Below, in pieces: positions 25,967 through 37,057 of a stretch of 64,000 bases of DNA; positions within the stretch are counted from its first letter, which is position 1; each line of letters begins with the position of its first letter. The notes below the pieces were generated by a model. That model made no database searches, had not been told where the DNA came from, and worked only from the letters and a program-made list of their open reading frames with translations. Both the position numbers and the translations under genes were made by a program. Source of the stretch: Pseudonocardia sp. TRM90224. Its GTDB lineage: Bacteria; Actinomycetota; Actinomycetes; Mycobacteriales; Pseudonocardiaceae. The stretch covers positions 310,001-374,000 of the forward strand of contig NZ_JAJGSX010000001.1 in assembly GCF_021245725.1 (NCBI RefSeq). Reading direction: 5' to 3'.

Positions 25967-27781
25967 TCAGGACTCGGCTAGCTCCGCGGCGGCCAGCCAC
26001 TCCAGCTCGACGTTCTCGCGCTCGGCGACGACGGCCTTCAGCTCGGCGTCGAGGGCGAGCAGGCGGGCCGGGTCGGTTGCCGCTTCCGCGAGCTGGACGT
26101 GCAGCTTCTCCTCTTTCGACGCGAGCGTCTCCATCCGCCGCTCGAGTCGCGCCGCGTCCTTGCGGGCCGCGCGCTGCGCGGCCGAGTTCGTCACGGCCGG
26201 CGTCGCCACCGCGGGCGCAATGGGCGCCGCCGTCAGGCCGTTGACCTGCGCGCTCGCCCCGGCGCGCCGCCGCAGGTACTCCTCGATCCCGCCGGGCAGG
26301 TGGGTGATCTTGCCGTCGCCGAGCAGCGCGACGACGGTGTCGCACGCGCGCTCGACGAGGTAGCGGTCGTGGCTGACCACGATGAGCGTGCCCGCCCACC
26401 CGTCGAGCAGGTCCTCCAGCCGGGAGAGGGTGTCGACGTCGAGGTCGTTCGTCGGCTCGTCGAGGAGCAGGACGTTGGGCTCGGCCATGAGCAGCCGGGT
26501 GAGCTGCAGGCGGCGCCGCTCGCCACCGGAGAGATCGCCGACCGGCGTCCACTGCCGCGACGCCGGGAACCCGAGCCGTTCCAGCACCGACGACGCCGTG
26601 AGCTCCAGCTTCCCGAGCCGAACGAACTTCGCGACCTGCTCGGTCGCCTCCAGCACGCGCATGTCCTTCGGCAGGTCCACGAGCTCCTGGCTCAGCTCCG
26701 CGAGCTGCACCGTGGTGCCCCGGACGAGCCGCCCGGCGTCGAGCGTCCGCTCACCGGTGAGGGTGCGCAGCAGGGTCGTCTTGCCGGAGCCGTTGACCCC
26801 GACGATGCCGATGCGGTCGCCGGGCCCGATCCGCCAGGTCACGTCGTCGAGCAGGGTCCGGCCTGCGATCGTGACGGACGCGTCCTCAAGTTCCAGCACG
26901 GTCTTGCCGAGCCGGTTGGTGGCGAACCCGAGCAGCTCGACGGTGTTGCGCGGCGGCGGCACGTCGGCGATCAGCGCCTCGGCCGCCTCGATCCGGAACC
27001 GCGGCTTCGACGTGCGTGCGGGCGCGCCGCGGCGCAGCCAGGCGAGTTCCTTGCGGGCGAGGTTCTGCCGGCGCTGCTCGGCGGCGTCGGCCTGCCGGAC
27101 GCGCTCGGCGCGCGCGTAGATCCAGTCGGCGTAGCCGCCGAGGTAGCTCTCGACGCGCCCGTTCGCGACCTCCCACGTGCGCGAGCAGACGGCGTCGAGG
27201 AACCAGCGGTCGTGCGTGACCACCACGACCCCGCACCGCCGCTCGAGCAGGTGCTCCGCGAGCCACCCGATGCCCTCGATGTCGAGGTGGTTGGTCGGCT
27301 CGTCGAGCACAACGAGGTCGGGGTCGCCGACGAGCGCGGCCGCGAGCGCGACCCGCCGCTTCTCGCCGCCGGACAGGCCGGTGACCGACCGGTCGAGATC
27401 GCCGATGCCGAGCCCGTCGAGCACGTCGCGGACCTTCGCGTCGGACGCCCACTCGTGCTCGGCCGCCCAGCCGTGGTCGTTGCTGTGCCATGCCGCGAGC
27501 ACGACGTCGCGGACCTTCGCGCCGGCCGGCAGCTTGTCGCCTTGCGCGAGGTGGGCGAGGTTCAGCCCGCCGACCCTGCTGACGCGACCGCCGTCCGGTG
27601 CGCGCTCGCCGGTGATGATGTCGAGCAGGGTGGTCTTGCCGCCGCCGTTCAGCCCGACGACGCCGATCCGCTCACCGCGCTCGACGCCGAGCGAGACCGC
27701 GTCGAGCAGCACGCGCGACGCATCGCCAGGGACGTGCGCGGTGACGGATTCGAGGTTGACGAGGTTCTGGCTGGGAGGCAT
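25967..27781 (-). CDS. ABC-F family ATPase (Uup/Ettα-like)
   Basis: 604 residues with two nucleotide-binding domains and no membrane spans. Walker A GLNGGGKTT and GVNGSGKTT, signatures LSGGEKRR and LSGGERRR, and Walker B DEPTNHLD and DEPTNDLD are all seen. The arm/linker between domains is near residues 240-300, and a coiled-coil-like C-terminal tail (ARLERRMETLASKEEKLH) resembles Uup. ABC-F proteins act on the ribosome or chromosome rather than in transport. The ATG overlaps the ispE stop by one base, so the two are coupled. Confidence 0.93.
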   Translation of the reverse strand: MPPSQNLVNLESVTAHVPGDASRVLLDAVSLGVERGERIGVVGLNGGGKTTLLDIITGERAPDGGRVSRVGGLNLAHLAQGDKLPAGAKVRDVVLAAWHSNDHGWAAEHEWASDAKVRDVLDGLGIGDLDRSVTGLSGGEKRRVALAAALVGDPDLVVLDEPTNHLDIEGIGWLAEHLLERRCGVVVVTHDRWFLDAVCSRTWEVANGRVESYLGGYADWIYARAERVRQADAAEQRRQNLARKELAWLRRGAPARTSKPRFRIEAAEALIADVPPPRNTVELLGFATNRLGKTVLELEDASVTIAGRTLLDDVTWRIGPGDRIGIVGVNGSGKTTLLRTLTGERTLDAGRLVRGTTVQLAELSQELVDLPKDMRVLEATEQVAKFVRLGKLELTASSVLERLGFPASRQWTPVGDLSGGERRRLQLTRLLMAEPNVLLLDEPTNDLDVDTLSRLEDLLDGWAGTLIVVSHDRYLVERACDTVVALLGDGKITHLPGGIEEYLRRRAGASAQVNGLTAAPIAPAVATPAVTNSAAQRAARKDAARLERRMETLASKEEKLHVQLAEAATDPARLLALDAELKAVVAERENVELEWLAAAELAES

Positions 27782-28752
27782 CAGGCACGCACCGGGGGCC
27801 ACGAGGACGGCGGGCCGGGTGGAACGCCTGGTGGTTCGTTCTGGTCGACGACCCGCGCGCCGGGCACCGGGCCGTGCGCGACCCGGACGGTCCGGCAGAC
27901 GCCGGCGCCGGCCAGCTGGGTGGCGACGTCGATCGCGGCATCGGCGGAGACGCACAGGAACGCGCAGGTCGGGCCGGAGCCGGAGACGAGTCCGGCGAGC
28001 GCGCCCGCATCGACACCGACCCGCAGCGTGCGGCGCAGGTCGGGCACCATGCTGACGGCCGCGGCCTGCAGGTCGTTGCCCAGCGAGAGCGCGAGCTGGC
28101 GGGGATCGCCGCCCGCGATCGCCTCCAGGACGGGCTCGACGGGCCGCGGGGTGGGTTCCGCGCCCGCCCGGAGCCGGTCGAGCTCGGAGAACACCTTCGG
28201 GGTGGAGAGCCCGCCGCGGTGCAGCGCGATCACCCAGTGCTGCGGGTGCCGCGAGAGCACGGGGACGATCTGCTCACCGCGGCCGGTGCCGACGGCCGTC
28301 CCGCCGTAGAGCGCGAACGTGACGTCGCTGCCGAGCTCGGCGGCGAGCACCGACAGCTCGTCACGGCCGAGGTCGAGTTTCCAGAGCGCGCTGATGCCCA
28401 CGAGCGCGCCCGCGGCGTCGGCGCTGCCGCCGGCCATCCCGCCGGCGACCGGGATGCCCTTGCGGAGCACGAGCCGCACGTTCGGCTCGCGTTTCGCGTG
28501 TTCGGCCAGCAGCTGGACGGCGCGCCACGCGAGGTTCGTCTCGTCGGCGGGGACCTCGGAGACGCCCTCGCCGTGCACCGCGATCTCGGGCGCCTCACTC
28601 GCGGCGACCGACACCTCGTCGAAGAGGCTCACGGCGTGGAAGACGGTGACCAGGTCGTGGAACCCGTCCTCGCGCAGCGGGCCGACGGCCAGATGCAAGT
28701 TGATCTTGGCCGGGACCCGCACGGTGACCGGGGAAGGGACAGCTGCGAGCAC
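27781..28752 (-). CDS. ispE: 4-diphosphocytidyl-2-C-methyl-D-erythritol kinase
   Basis: 323 residues. GHMP kinase of the non-mevalonate isoprenoid pathway, phosphorylating CDP-ME. Motifs are [11 protein letters not shown] (~14), the ATP loop [17 protein letters not shown] (~100) and [10 protein letters not shown] (~257). The C-terminus carries a short Pro-rich extension. GTG start at 28752. It normally follows ksgA directly in Actinobacteria; here a PadR-MFS cassette separates them. Confidence 0.96.
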   Translation of the reverse strand: MLAAVPSPVTVRVPAKINLHLAVGPLREDGFHDLVTVFHAVSLFDEVSVAASEAPEIAVHGEGVSEVPADETNLAWRAVQLLAEHAKREPNVRLVLRKGIPVAGGMAGGSADAAGALVGISALWKLDLGRDELSVLAAELGSDVTFALYGGTAVGTGRGEQIVPVLSRHPQHWVIALHRGGLSTPKVFSELDRLRAGAEPTPRPVEPVLEAIAGGDPRQLALSLGNDLQAAAVSMVPDLRRTLRVGVDAGALAGLVSGSGPTCAFLCVSADAAIDVATQLAGAGVCRTVRVAHGPVPGARVVDQNEPPGVPPGPPSSWPPVRA

Positions 28753-28806
28753 GCGACAACCCTACGTGCGACCGGAAGGACCGGGCGACGCGACCGGAGA
28801 CCACCC

Positions 28807-28876
28807 GAACTTCCCCACCGTTTTGGGTGGATGCGCGCCGAAATCGCGCGCATGTGCCCAAAACGGTGGGGAAGTT
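28807..28876. repeat. Family B palindrome, copy B4
   Basis: Perfect 20-bp arms AACTTCCCCACCGTTTTGGG (28808-28827) and complement (28857-28876), extended by an imperfect GCGCGC inner stem. The outer end overlaps the TAA stop of the MFS gene by two bases. It marks the right edge of ispE and the left edge of the inserted cassette. Confidence 0.95.
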
Positions 28877-30362
28877 ACGAGGCGGTGGTCGCGGCCGCTT
28901 CGGTGGGCGTCTTGCGCAGGTGGCCGGGGGTGGCGAAGGAGAGTGCCGCGACCAGCCCGATCGCGATCACGGCGGCCGGGAGGATCAGCGACTGCGCCAT
29001 CGCCGTGCTGAACCCGTCGTGCAGCGCCGCCGGGAGGTGCGTGACGGCCGCTTCGGGGTTGGGCGCACCGCCCCCGCTCGGCAGGATCGCCGAGAGCCGC
29101 GACTGCATGAGCACCGCGATACCCGCGCTGCCGAGCACCGCACCGATCTGGCGTGCGGTGTTGTAGATGCCGGCGCCCGAGCCGGCGTCCTTCATCGGCA
29201 GGTTGCGGGTGGCGGTGGTGCTGATCGGCGACCACATGAACCCGTTGGCGACGCCGAGCAGCGCGAACGGCAGCAGCAAGAGCCAGATCGGCGTCGTCGG
29301 CGACATGATCGTGGCGAGCCACAGCAGCGCGACGACGAACGCGGCCAGCCCGATCCCGGCGATCCAGCGCGGGTGCAACCGGTCGGTCAGCCGCCCCACC
29401 CATGGCGAGAGACCCCCCGAGATCACCGCCATGGGCATCATCAGCAGCGCGGCGCCCGTCGGGCTCAGCCCGAGCACCCCCTGCGAGTAGAGCATCATCG
29501 GGAACGCCATCGACGTCACGCCGAAGCCGACGGTGGCGATCGCCAGGTTGGCCAGGCTGAAGTTGCGGTCCTTGAACAGCCGCAACGAGACGAGCGGCTC
29601 CGACCGGTTGCGGGCCTGCCAGACCAGGAAGATCGCGAAGACGACCAGGCCCACGACGATGAGCGACCACACCGTGATCGGGCCGGCGATCGTGCCCCAC
29701 TGATAGGTCTGGCCTTCCTGGATGCCGAACACCAGCAGGAACAGCCCGACCCCGCTGAGCAACACCCCGAGCAGGTCGAAACGGTGCACGTGCGTCTCCA
29801 GGTCGGGGACGAGCCGGAACGCCAGCACGAACCCGATCACCCCGACCGGCACGTTGACAAAGAAGATCCACTCCCAGCCCAGCCCGTCGACGAGCAGGCC
29901 ACCGAGGATCGGCCCGACGAGCGTGGCGACGCCCGCGACGGCGCCCCAGAGGCTCATCGCGCGCCCACGGCTGTCGGCCGGGAACGTCCTGGTGATCACG
30001 GCCATCGTCTGCGGGTTCATCAGCGACGCACCGAGACCCTGCACCACCCGCGCGGCGACGAGCCCGCCGATGGTGTCGGTCAGCCCGCACCACAGCGACG
30101 CCAGCGTGAAGACGACCAGCCCGACCAGGTAGACCTTCCGCGGCCCGAACCTGTCGCCGAGCCGGCCCGTCACCAGCAACGGGACGGCGTAGGCCAGCAG
30201 GTACGCGCTCGTGACCCAGACGACCGAGTCGACGTCGGCGCCGAGGTCGGCCATGATCGCCGGCGTCGCCACCGAGACGATGGTGGTGTCGACGAGGATC
30301 ATGAAGAACCCGATCACCAGCGCCCACAGCGCGGGCCACGGGCTCGTCGCGGCGGCCTTCAT
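28875..30362 (-). CDS. MFS drug:H+ antiporter, DHA2 (EmrB/QacA) family
   Basis: 495 residues with 14 predicted spans. DHA2 markers are LVDTTIVSVATPAI in span 1, the antiporter motif GRLGDRFGPRKVYL, the GASLMNPQTMAV region and GPILGGLLVDGLGWEWIFF in span 5. Likely a multidrug exporter. ATGA overlap with the PadR gene upstream implies that PadR controls it. Confidence 0.92.
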   Translation of the reverse strand: MKAAATSPWPALWALVIGFFMILVDTTIVSVATPAIMADLGADVDSVVWVTSAYLLAYAVPLLVTGRLGDRFGPRKVYLVGLVVFTLASLWCGLTDTIGGLVAARVVQGLGASLMNPQTMAVITRTFPADSRGRAMSLWGAVAGVATLVGPILGGLLVDGLGWEWIFFVNVPVGVIGFVLAFRLVPDLETHVHRFDLLGVLLSGVGLFLLVFGIQEGQTYQWGTIAGPITVWSLIVVGLVVFAIFLVWQARNRSEPLVSLRLFKDRNFSLANLAIATVGFGVTSMAFPMMLYSQGVLGLSPTGAALLMMPMAVISGGLSPWVGRLTDRLHPRWIAGIGLAAFVVALLWLATIMSPTTPIWLLLLPFALLGVANGFMWSPISTTATRNLPMKDAGSGAGIYNTARQIGAVLGSAGIAVLMQSRLSAILPSGGGAPNPEAAVTHLPAALHDGFSTAMAQSLILPAAVIAIGLVAALSFATPGHLRKTPTEAAATTAS

Positions 30363-30931
30363 GCCCTCTCCTCCAGCGGCCATTCCATCTCCTTGTTCTC
30401 GAGCCGGTCGGCCACCTTCCGCAGCCAGTCCAGCTCCGCATTGCGCATCTCGACGCCGTAGTGCGCGGCGATCAGGTACGGCTCCCGTTCCGACGGGTGG
30501 TTCGCGGCCATCAGCACGGCGATCCTGGCCAGCTCGCTCTCGATCGCGCTGATCCGCATGCGGAGCAGGTCGACGACCTCCAGTCGCGGCAGGTTGTGCG
30601 CCTCGCCCAGCGCGACCGGGAACCGTGGGAACTCATTGGTGGGGGTGGCCAGCACGTCGCGGATCCACTCGCGCAGCGTCGCGCGGCCCTCGGACGTGAT
30701 CCGGTACGTCGTGCGTTCCGGCCGCCCGCCCTCGCGGTCGGACCCGACGGCCTCCACCTGCTCGGCGCCGGCCAGGCGGTCGACCGTGTGGTAGAGCGAG
30801 CCCGGCCGCACCTTGACGATCTCGTCCTCGTGCCTGGAAATCATCAGGCGGTACATCTCGTACGGATGCATCGCTCGCTCGCAGAGCAGCGCGAGCACGC
30901 TGACTGCGAGCGGGGTCAGGTTCACGGTCAT
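30359..30931 (-). CDS. PadR-family transcriptional regulator
   Basis: 190 residues. The N-terminal winged helix is typical of PadR (VSVLALLCERAMHPYEMYRLM; KVRPGSLYHTVDRL), and the C-terminal helical Vir_act-like dimer domain follows from ~95. It probably represses its own operon with the MFS gene. A 14-bp dyad overlapping the predicted -10 lies 19-35 nt upstream. The ATG at 30931 was chosen because earlier codons run into that operator. Confidence 0.93.
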   Translation of the reverse strand: MTVNLTPLAVSVLALLCERAMHPYEMYRLMISRHEDEIVKVRPGSLYHTVDRLAGAEQVEAVGSDREGGRPERTTYRITSEGRATLREWIRDVLATPTNEFPRFPVALGEAHNLPRLEVVDLLRMRISAIESELARIAVLMAANHPSEREPYLIAAHYGVEMRNAELDWLRKVADRLENKEMEWPLEERA

Positions 30932-30949
30932 CAACTCTCCCGTCCGGAC

Positions 30950-30968
30950 TATTCCACTCGGAATAATA
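30950..30968 (-). promoter_or_regulatory. Putative PadR operator overlapping a -10 element
   Basis: TATTCCACTCGGAATA contains ATTCC-N4-GGAAT. On the minus strand the TATTAT hexamer (30963-30968) overlaps its right half and makes a near-ideal -10, with a G-rich -35 region ~17 bp further upstream. A repressor bound here would block RNA polymerase. Confidence 0.6.
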
Positions 30969-31032
30969 CACACGGAGCAGTCCCCCGACCCCGGGCCCGT
31001 CACCTCGTCCGGGATGCGTGCGTTCCGCACGC

Positions 31033-31091
31033 GTGGGCAGGAAAGCCACTTTCCTGCCCTGTGAGGGCCGGAAAGTGGCTTTCCTGCCCTC
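31033..31091. repeat. Family A 59-bp double palindrome, copy A3
   Basis: Core identical to A1 except for T instead of A at its second base. The flanks are CCGCACGCG on the left and CCCCGGCCACCGGG on the right. It separates the end of ksgA (31130) from the start of the padR operon, i.e. it sits on the other edge of the cassette inserted between ksgA and ispE. Confidence 0.95.
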
Positions 31092-31129
31092 CCCCGGCCA
31101 CCGGGACGCCGGGCTCCGACCTCCGCGGA

Positions 31130-31987
31130 TCAGGTTGCGCGGGCGGCGGCCAGCCGGGCGAAGTCCTCGATCGAGAGCCGTTCGGCGCGTTCGAGCGGTT
31201 CGATCCCCGCCGCGCGCAGCGCTTCCTCGGCCGCGGCCGGGCTGCCGGCCCAGTCGGCGAGCGCGGAGCGCAGCGCCTTGCGCCGCTGGGCGAACGCGGC
31301 GTCGATCAGCGTGAACACCGCTTCGCGATCGCCGGCCGGTGGCTCGCGGCGGTCGAAGGCGAGCAGTCCGGAGTCGACGTTCGGCACAGGCCAGAACACC
31401 GCGCGCGGCACGGGCCCGGCCCGCCTCGCCGCCGCGAACCACGCGAGCTTCGCGCTCGGCACTCCGTACGCCTTGCTGCCCGGATCGGCGGCCAGCCGCT
31501 CGGCCACCTCGGCCTGCACCATCACCAGCCCGCGACGCAGTTTCGGCAGCTCGACGAGCAGGTGCAGCACGACGGGCACCCCGACGTTGTAGGGGAGGTT
31601 CGCGACGATCGCGGTCGGCTCGGGGCCGGCGAGGTCGCCCGCGCGCACCCGCAGCGCGTCGGCAGCCGTCACGACGAGCCGGTCGGCCAGTTCGGGCGCC
31701 CGGTCCGCGACCGTGGTCGGCAGCTGCTCCGCCAGCACCGGGTCGATCTCCACGGCGTGCACGGCCGCGACCGCCGGCAGCAGCGCGAGCGTCAGGGACC
31801 CGAGGCCGGGGCCGACCTCGAGCACCACATCGTCGGGCTGCAGCTCGGCGGCGCGCACGATGCGGCGCACCGTGTTGGGGTCGTGCACGAAGTTCTGCCC
31901 GAGGCGCTTCGTCGGCCGGATCCCCAGCTCCGCGGCGAGCGCGCGCACTTCAGCGGGCCCGAGCAGCCGCGACCGTTCGTCCGTCAC
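31130..31987 (-). CDS. rsmA: 16S rRNA (A1518/A1519-N6,N6)-dimethyltransferase
   Basis: 285 residues. KsgA/RsmA motifs are [10 protein letters not shown] (~28), the SAM loop [12 protein letters not shown] (~57) and the catalytic [10 protein letters not shown] (~128). It dimethylates two adjacent adenines near the 3' end of 16S rRNA during small-subunit assembly. GTG start at 31987, 46 nt after rpfB on the same strand; the rpfB-ksgA order is the standard actinobacterial one. Confidence 0.96.
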   Translation of the reverse strand: MTDERSRLLGPAEVRALAAELGIRPTKRLGQNFVHDPNTVRRIVRAAELQPDDVVLEVGPGLGSLTLALLPAVAAVHAVEIDPVLAEQLPTTVADRAPELADRLVVTAADALRVRAGDLAGPEPTAIVANLPYNVGVPVVLHLLVELPKLRRGLVMVQAEVAERLAADPGSKAYGVPSAKLAWFAAARRAGPVPRAVFWPVPNVDSGLLAFDRREPPAGDREAVFTLIDAAFAQRRKALRSALADWAGSPAAAEEALRAAGIEPLERAERLSIEDFARLAAARAT

Positions 31988-32033
31988 CTCTCCAGCCTGC
32001 CCGGAACGGCCAAGCAGTTACTCATGGGGGCAC

Positions 32034-33986
<1,953 letters not shown>

Positions 33987-34017
33987 CGGTGCTGGGGAGC
34001 GTCCCCACCCCGGCTGT

Positions 34018-34049
34018 GCGATCACGGAACCGTAACGGGCTGTGATCGC
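34018..34049 (-). promoter_or_regulatory. Second dyad upstream of rpfB
   Basis: GCGATCAC (34018-34025) and GTGATCGC (34042-34049) flank a 16-nt centre containing CCGTTACGG on the minus strand. It could be an operator or the basal stem of a larger leader RNA together with the 33930-33986 hairpin. Confidence 0.4.
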
Positions 34050-34123
34050 AGTAGCCGACCTGCGACACGGTGGCAGCGCCCAATGGCCCCGCCTCGACGG
34101 CGAACGCGCAGTTCAGGAGCCGA

Positions 34124-34978
34124 TCATGGGGTGGCTTCGACGGGCGGCAGCTCGCCGAGCCGGAACACCCGCTCGGCGTTGTTGCCCGCGCTCGCCGCGA
34201 TGCGGTCCTCCTCAACACCGCGGAGGGCGGCTATACCGCGCACGGTCCACGGCAAGCAGTACGGCTCGTTGGCCCGCCCGCGGTGCGGGTGCGGGGTCAG
34301 GAAGGGTGCGTCGGTCTCGACGAGCAGCTGCTCCAGCGGCACCAGCGCGGCGGCTTCGCGCAGGTCGTGGGAGTTCTTGAACGTCACGGGCCCGGCGAAC
34401 GACAGCACGTAGCCGGCCTCCGCGCATTCCTTCGCCATCGCGGCGTCGCCGGAGAAGCAGTGGAACACCACCGTCTCCGGGGCGCCCTCCTCGCGCAGGA
34501 TCCGCAGCACGTCGTCGTGCGCGTCCCGGTCGTGGATCATGAGCGGCTTGCCGAGCCGCTTGGCGAGCGCGATGTGGCGGCGGAACCACTCCTGCTGGGC
34601 GGCGGGCGGCGAGTAGTCCCAGTAGTAGTCGAGCCCCGTCTCCCCCACCGCGACCACCCGCGGATCGGCGGCCAGCCGCTCGACCTCGGCGAACTCGTCC
34701 TCGGTGACGGCGGCGGTGCGGGTCGGGTGCAGCGCGACGGCGGCGGCGACCCGCTCGTCCCAGTGCGCCGCCCGCACCACCCACCGGGCCGAGGCGAGGT
34801 CGTCGGCAACCGTGATCGCGCGGGTGACGCCGACCGCGGCCGCCCGGTCCATGACAGCGCGGACGTCGGCGGCGTCGACGCACCCGCACGCGTCGAGGTG
34901 CGTGTGGGCGTCGACGGTCGCCGCGCCGAGCGGCTCCGGCGGTTCGGGGCGCTCCTTGCGCCCGTACGGACCGGGCAC
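34124..34978 (-). CDS. tatD: TatD family metal-dependent DNase
   Basis: 284 residues. The TIM-barrel metal ligands are in place: DAHTHLD (~24), GETGLDYYWD (~114), MIHDRDA (~150), FHCFSGD (~175) and VETDAPFLTP (~225). TatD nucleases process 3' DNA ends and assist in DNA repair. The GTG start lies 4 nt downstream of the metG stop, so the two are co-transcribed. Confidence 0.95.
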   Translation of the reverse strand: MPGPYGRKERPEPPEPLGAATVDAHTHLDACGCVDAADVRAVMDRAAAVGVTRAITVADDLASARWVVRAAHWDERVAAAVALHPTRTAAVTEDEFAEVERLAADPRVVAVGETGLDYYWDYSPPAAQQEWFRRHIALAKRLGKPLMIHDRDAHDDVLRILREEGAPETVVFHCFSGDAAMAKECAEAGYVLSFAGPVTFKNSHDLREAAALVPLEQLLVETDAPFLTPHPHRGRANEPYCLPWTVRGIAALRGVEEDRIAASAGNNAERVFRLGELPPVEATP

Positions 34979-34982
34979 CAGC

Positions 34983-36779
34983 TCAGGCCTTGACGATCGG
35001 GGCCCACTCCGGGCCCGTCTCCCCGAGCTCGGGCGCGAGCTTCTGGAAGATCGGGGTCGGCTTCCGCAGCGGGCGCCCGATCTCGATCGGCCTCGACTCC
35101 CACTTCGCCTGCTCGCGCGTGTAGTCGCCGGTGAGGATCGGGTTCATCCGACCGGGGATGTCCAGGTCGGGGACGTCGAGCAGCTCGGGTTGCGCCGCCC
35201 AGAGACCCGTGCCGCCCATGGCCTCGTGCACCTGCTGCGCGGCGTGCGGGAGGAAGGGCGTGAGCAGCGTGTTGGCGTCCTGGACGACCTGCAGCGCCGT
35301 GTGCAGCACGGCATCGCGGCGGCCGGGGTCGTCCTTCAGCTTCCACGGCTCCTGGTCGGACAGGTACTTGTTGGCCGCCGAGACGACCCGCATGGCCTCC
35401 GCGATGCCGGCGCGGAACCGGGAACGCGCGAGGTGCGCGCCCACCGTGTCGAACGCCGCCCGCGAGAGCGCGAGCAGCTCCGCGTCGGCGGCGGCCGGAG
35501 TGGTCGGCGCCGGGATCGCGCCGTTGTTCTTGTGCGCCATCGAGATCGAGCGGTTGACGAGGTTGCCCCACTCGTTGGCCAGCTCGAAGTTGACCCGCCT
35601 GACGAACTCGTCCCAGGTGAAGTCGACGTCCTGGGTCTCCGGGCCCGCCGCCGAGATGAAGTACCGCAGGCTGTCGGGGCCGAACTCGCGCAGGAAGTCG
35701 CCGAGGTAGATCACGGTGCCGCGGGACGTGGAGAACTTCGAGCCGCTCATCGTCAGGAACTCGCTCGACGCGATCTCCGACGGGAGGTTCAGCTCGCCGT
35801 ACGGGCCGGGGGTGCCGCCGTGGTCGCCCTGCCCGTTGTGGCCGAGCAGCAGCGCCGGCCAGATCTGGGCGTGGAACGTGATGTTGTCCTTGCCCATGAA
35901 GTGCACGATCTCGGCGTCGGGGTCGTTCCACCACGCCTTCCACGCGTCGGCGTCGCCGCTGCGCCGCGCCCATTCGACGCTCGCCGAGAAGTAGCCGATC
36001 ACGGCGTCGAACCAGACGTAGAACTTCTTGAGCGGCTGCTCACGCCACCCGTCGAGCGGGATCGTGACGCCCCAGTCGATGTCGCGGGTGATGGCGCGGG
36101 GCCGCATGTCGTCGACGAGGTTCTTGGTGAAGTTCAGGACGTTGGGCCGCCACCCGGTCTTCGTCGACAGCCACTTGCCGAGCGACTCGGTGAACGCCGG
36201 CAGGTCGAGGAACAGGTGCTCGGTCTCGACGAACTTCGGGATCTCGCCGTCGATCCGCGAGCGCGGGTTGATCAGCTCGCTGGCGTCGAGCTGGTTGCCG
36301 CAGTTGTCGCACTGGTCGCCGCGCGCGCCGTCGTAGCCGCAGATCGGGCAGGTGCCCTCGACGTACCGGTCGGGCAGGGTGCGGCCGGTCGACGGGCTGA
36401 TCGCGCCGGTCGTCGTCTTCGGGATGACGTAGCCGTTGCGGTGCAGCGCGAGGAAGATCTGCTGCGTGACCTCGGCGTGGTTGCCGGTGGTCGTGCGGGT
36501 GTAGAGGTCGTAGGTCACCCCGAGGCCGCGCAGGTCCTCCGCGATCACGCGGTGGTACTTGTCGGCGGTCTGCTGCGGGGTGAGCCCCTCCTTCTCGGCC
36601 TGGACGAGGATCGGCGTGCCGTGCTCGTCGCTCCCGGAGACCATGAGCACCCGGTTGCCGGCCATCCGCTGGTAGCGGGCGAACACATCGGAGGGCACAC
36701 CGATACCGGAGACATGGCCGATGTGCCGTGGGCCGTTGGCGTAGGGCCACGCCACGGCGGTCAGCACGTGGGAACTCAT
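34983..36779 (-). CDS. metG: Methionyl-tRNA synthetase
   Basis: 598 residues. A literal HIGH motif (PRHIGHVSG, ~18-26), a zinc knuckle [18 protein letters not shown] (~145), a KMSKS-type loop [10 protein letters not shown] (~345) and the C-terminal anticodon-binding helical domain are all visible. It charges tRNA-Met. The ATG at 36779 is 3 nt from the end of the decayed Uma2 gene, so its promoter must lie within or before that remnant. Confidence 0.97.
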   Translation of the reverse strand: MSSHVLTAVAWPYANGPRHIGHVSGIGVPSDVFARYQRMAGNRVLMVSGSDEHGTPILVQAEKEGLTPQQTADKYHRVIAEDLRGLGVTYDLYTRTTTGNHAEVTQQIFLALHRNGYVIPKTTTGAISPSTGRTLPDRYVEGTCPICGYDGARGDQCDNCGNQLDASELINPRSRIDGEIPKFVETEHLFLDLPAFTESLGKWLSTKTGWRPNVLNFTKNLVDDMRPRAITRDIDWGVTIPLDGWREQPLKKFYVWFDAVIGYFSASVEWARRSGDADAWKAWWNDPDAEIVHFMGKDNITFHAQIWPALLLGHNGQGDHGGTPGPYGELNLPSEIASSEFLTMSGSKFSTSRGTVIYLGDFLREFGPDSLRYFISAAGPETQDVDFTWDEFVRRVNFELANEWGNLVNRSISMAHKNNGAIPAPTTPAAADAELLALSRAAFDTVGAHLARSRFRAGIAEAMRVVSAANKYLSDQEPWKLKDDPGRRDAVLHTALQVVQDANTLLTPFLPHAAQQVHEAMGGTGLWAAQPELLDVPDLDIPGRMNPILTGDYTREQAKWESRPIEIGRPLRKPTPIFQKLAPELGETGPEWAPIVKA

Positions 36780-36781
36780 AG

Positions 36782-37057
36782 TCACCAGCCTATGCCGGTG
36801 GTGCCAGTCAGATTTCGGCGGAGCCTCTGGCCCGTGATGCGCAGCTTGCCGTCGACGGGCTGCAGGGTGAGGCCGAGGACGTCCGACCACGCGGTCCCGC
36901 ACGGCGGCATCATGGCCTGCCGCAGCCGCACGTGCCGCGCGTCGTGCGGTGGGACGAGAGCCAGCACGCCGTCCCACATCTCGTCGGCCTTGCTGAGGCC
37001 GGCTCGCCGTCGATCGTCGAGCACGGCCTGCGGAACGTCGAGCCACACGACCCTCAC
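36782..37057 (-). pseudogene. Decayed Uma2-family nuclease gene with internal deletion
   Basis: A 91-codon frame (GTG at 37057). Its first ~40 residues ([40 protein letters not shown]) match the start of an actinobacterial Uma2-type protein. Its last ~35 ([19 protein letters not shown]) match the usual end. The central ~100 residues carrying the PD-(D/E)xK-like catalytic residues are missing. It overlaps the stop of the flavin monooxygenase by 4 nt and may still be translated. Catalytic activity is not expected. Confidence 0.6.
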
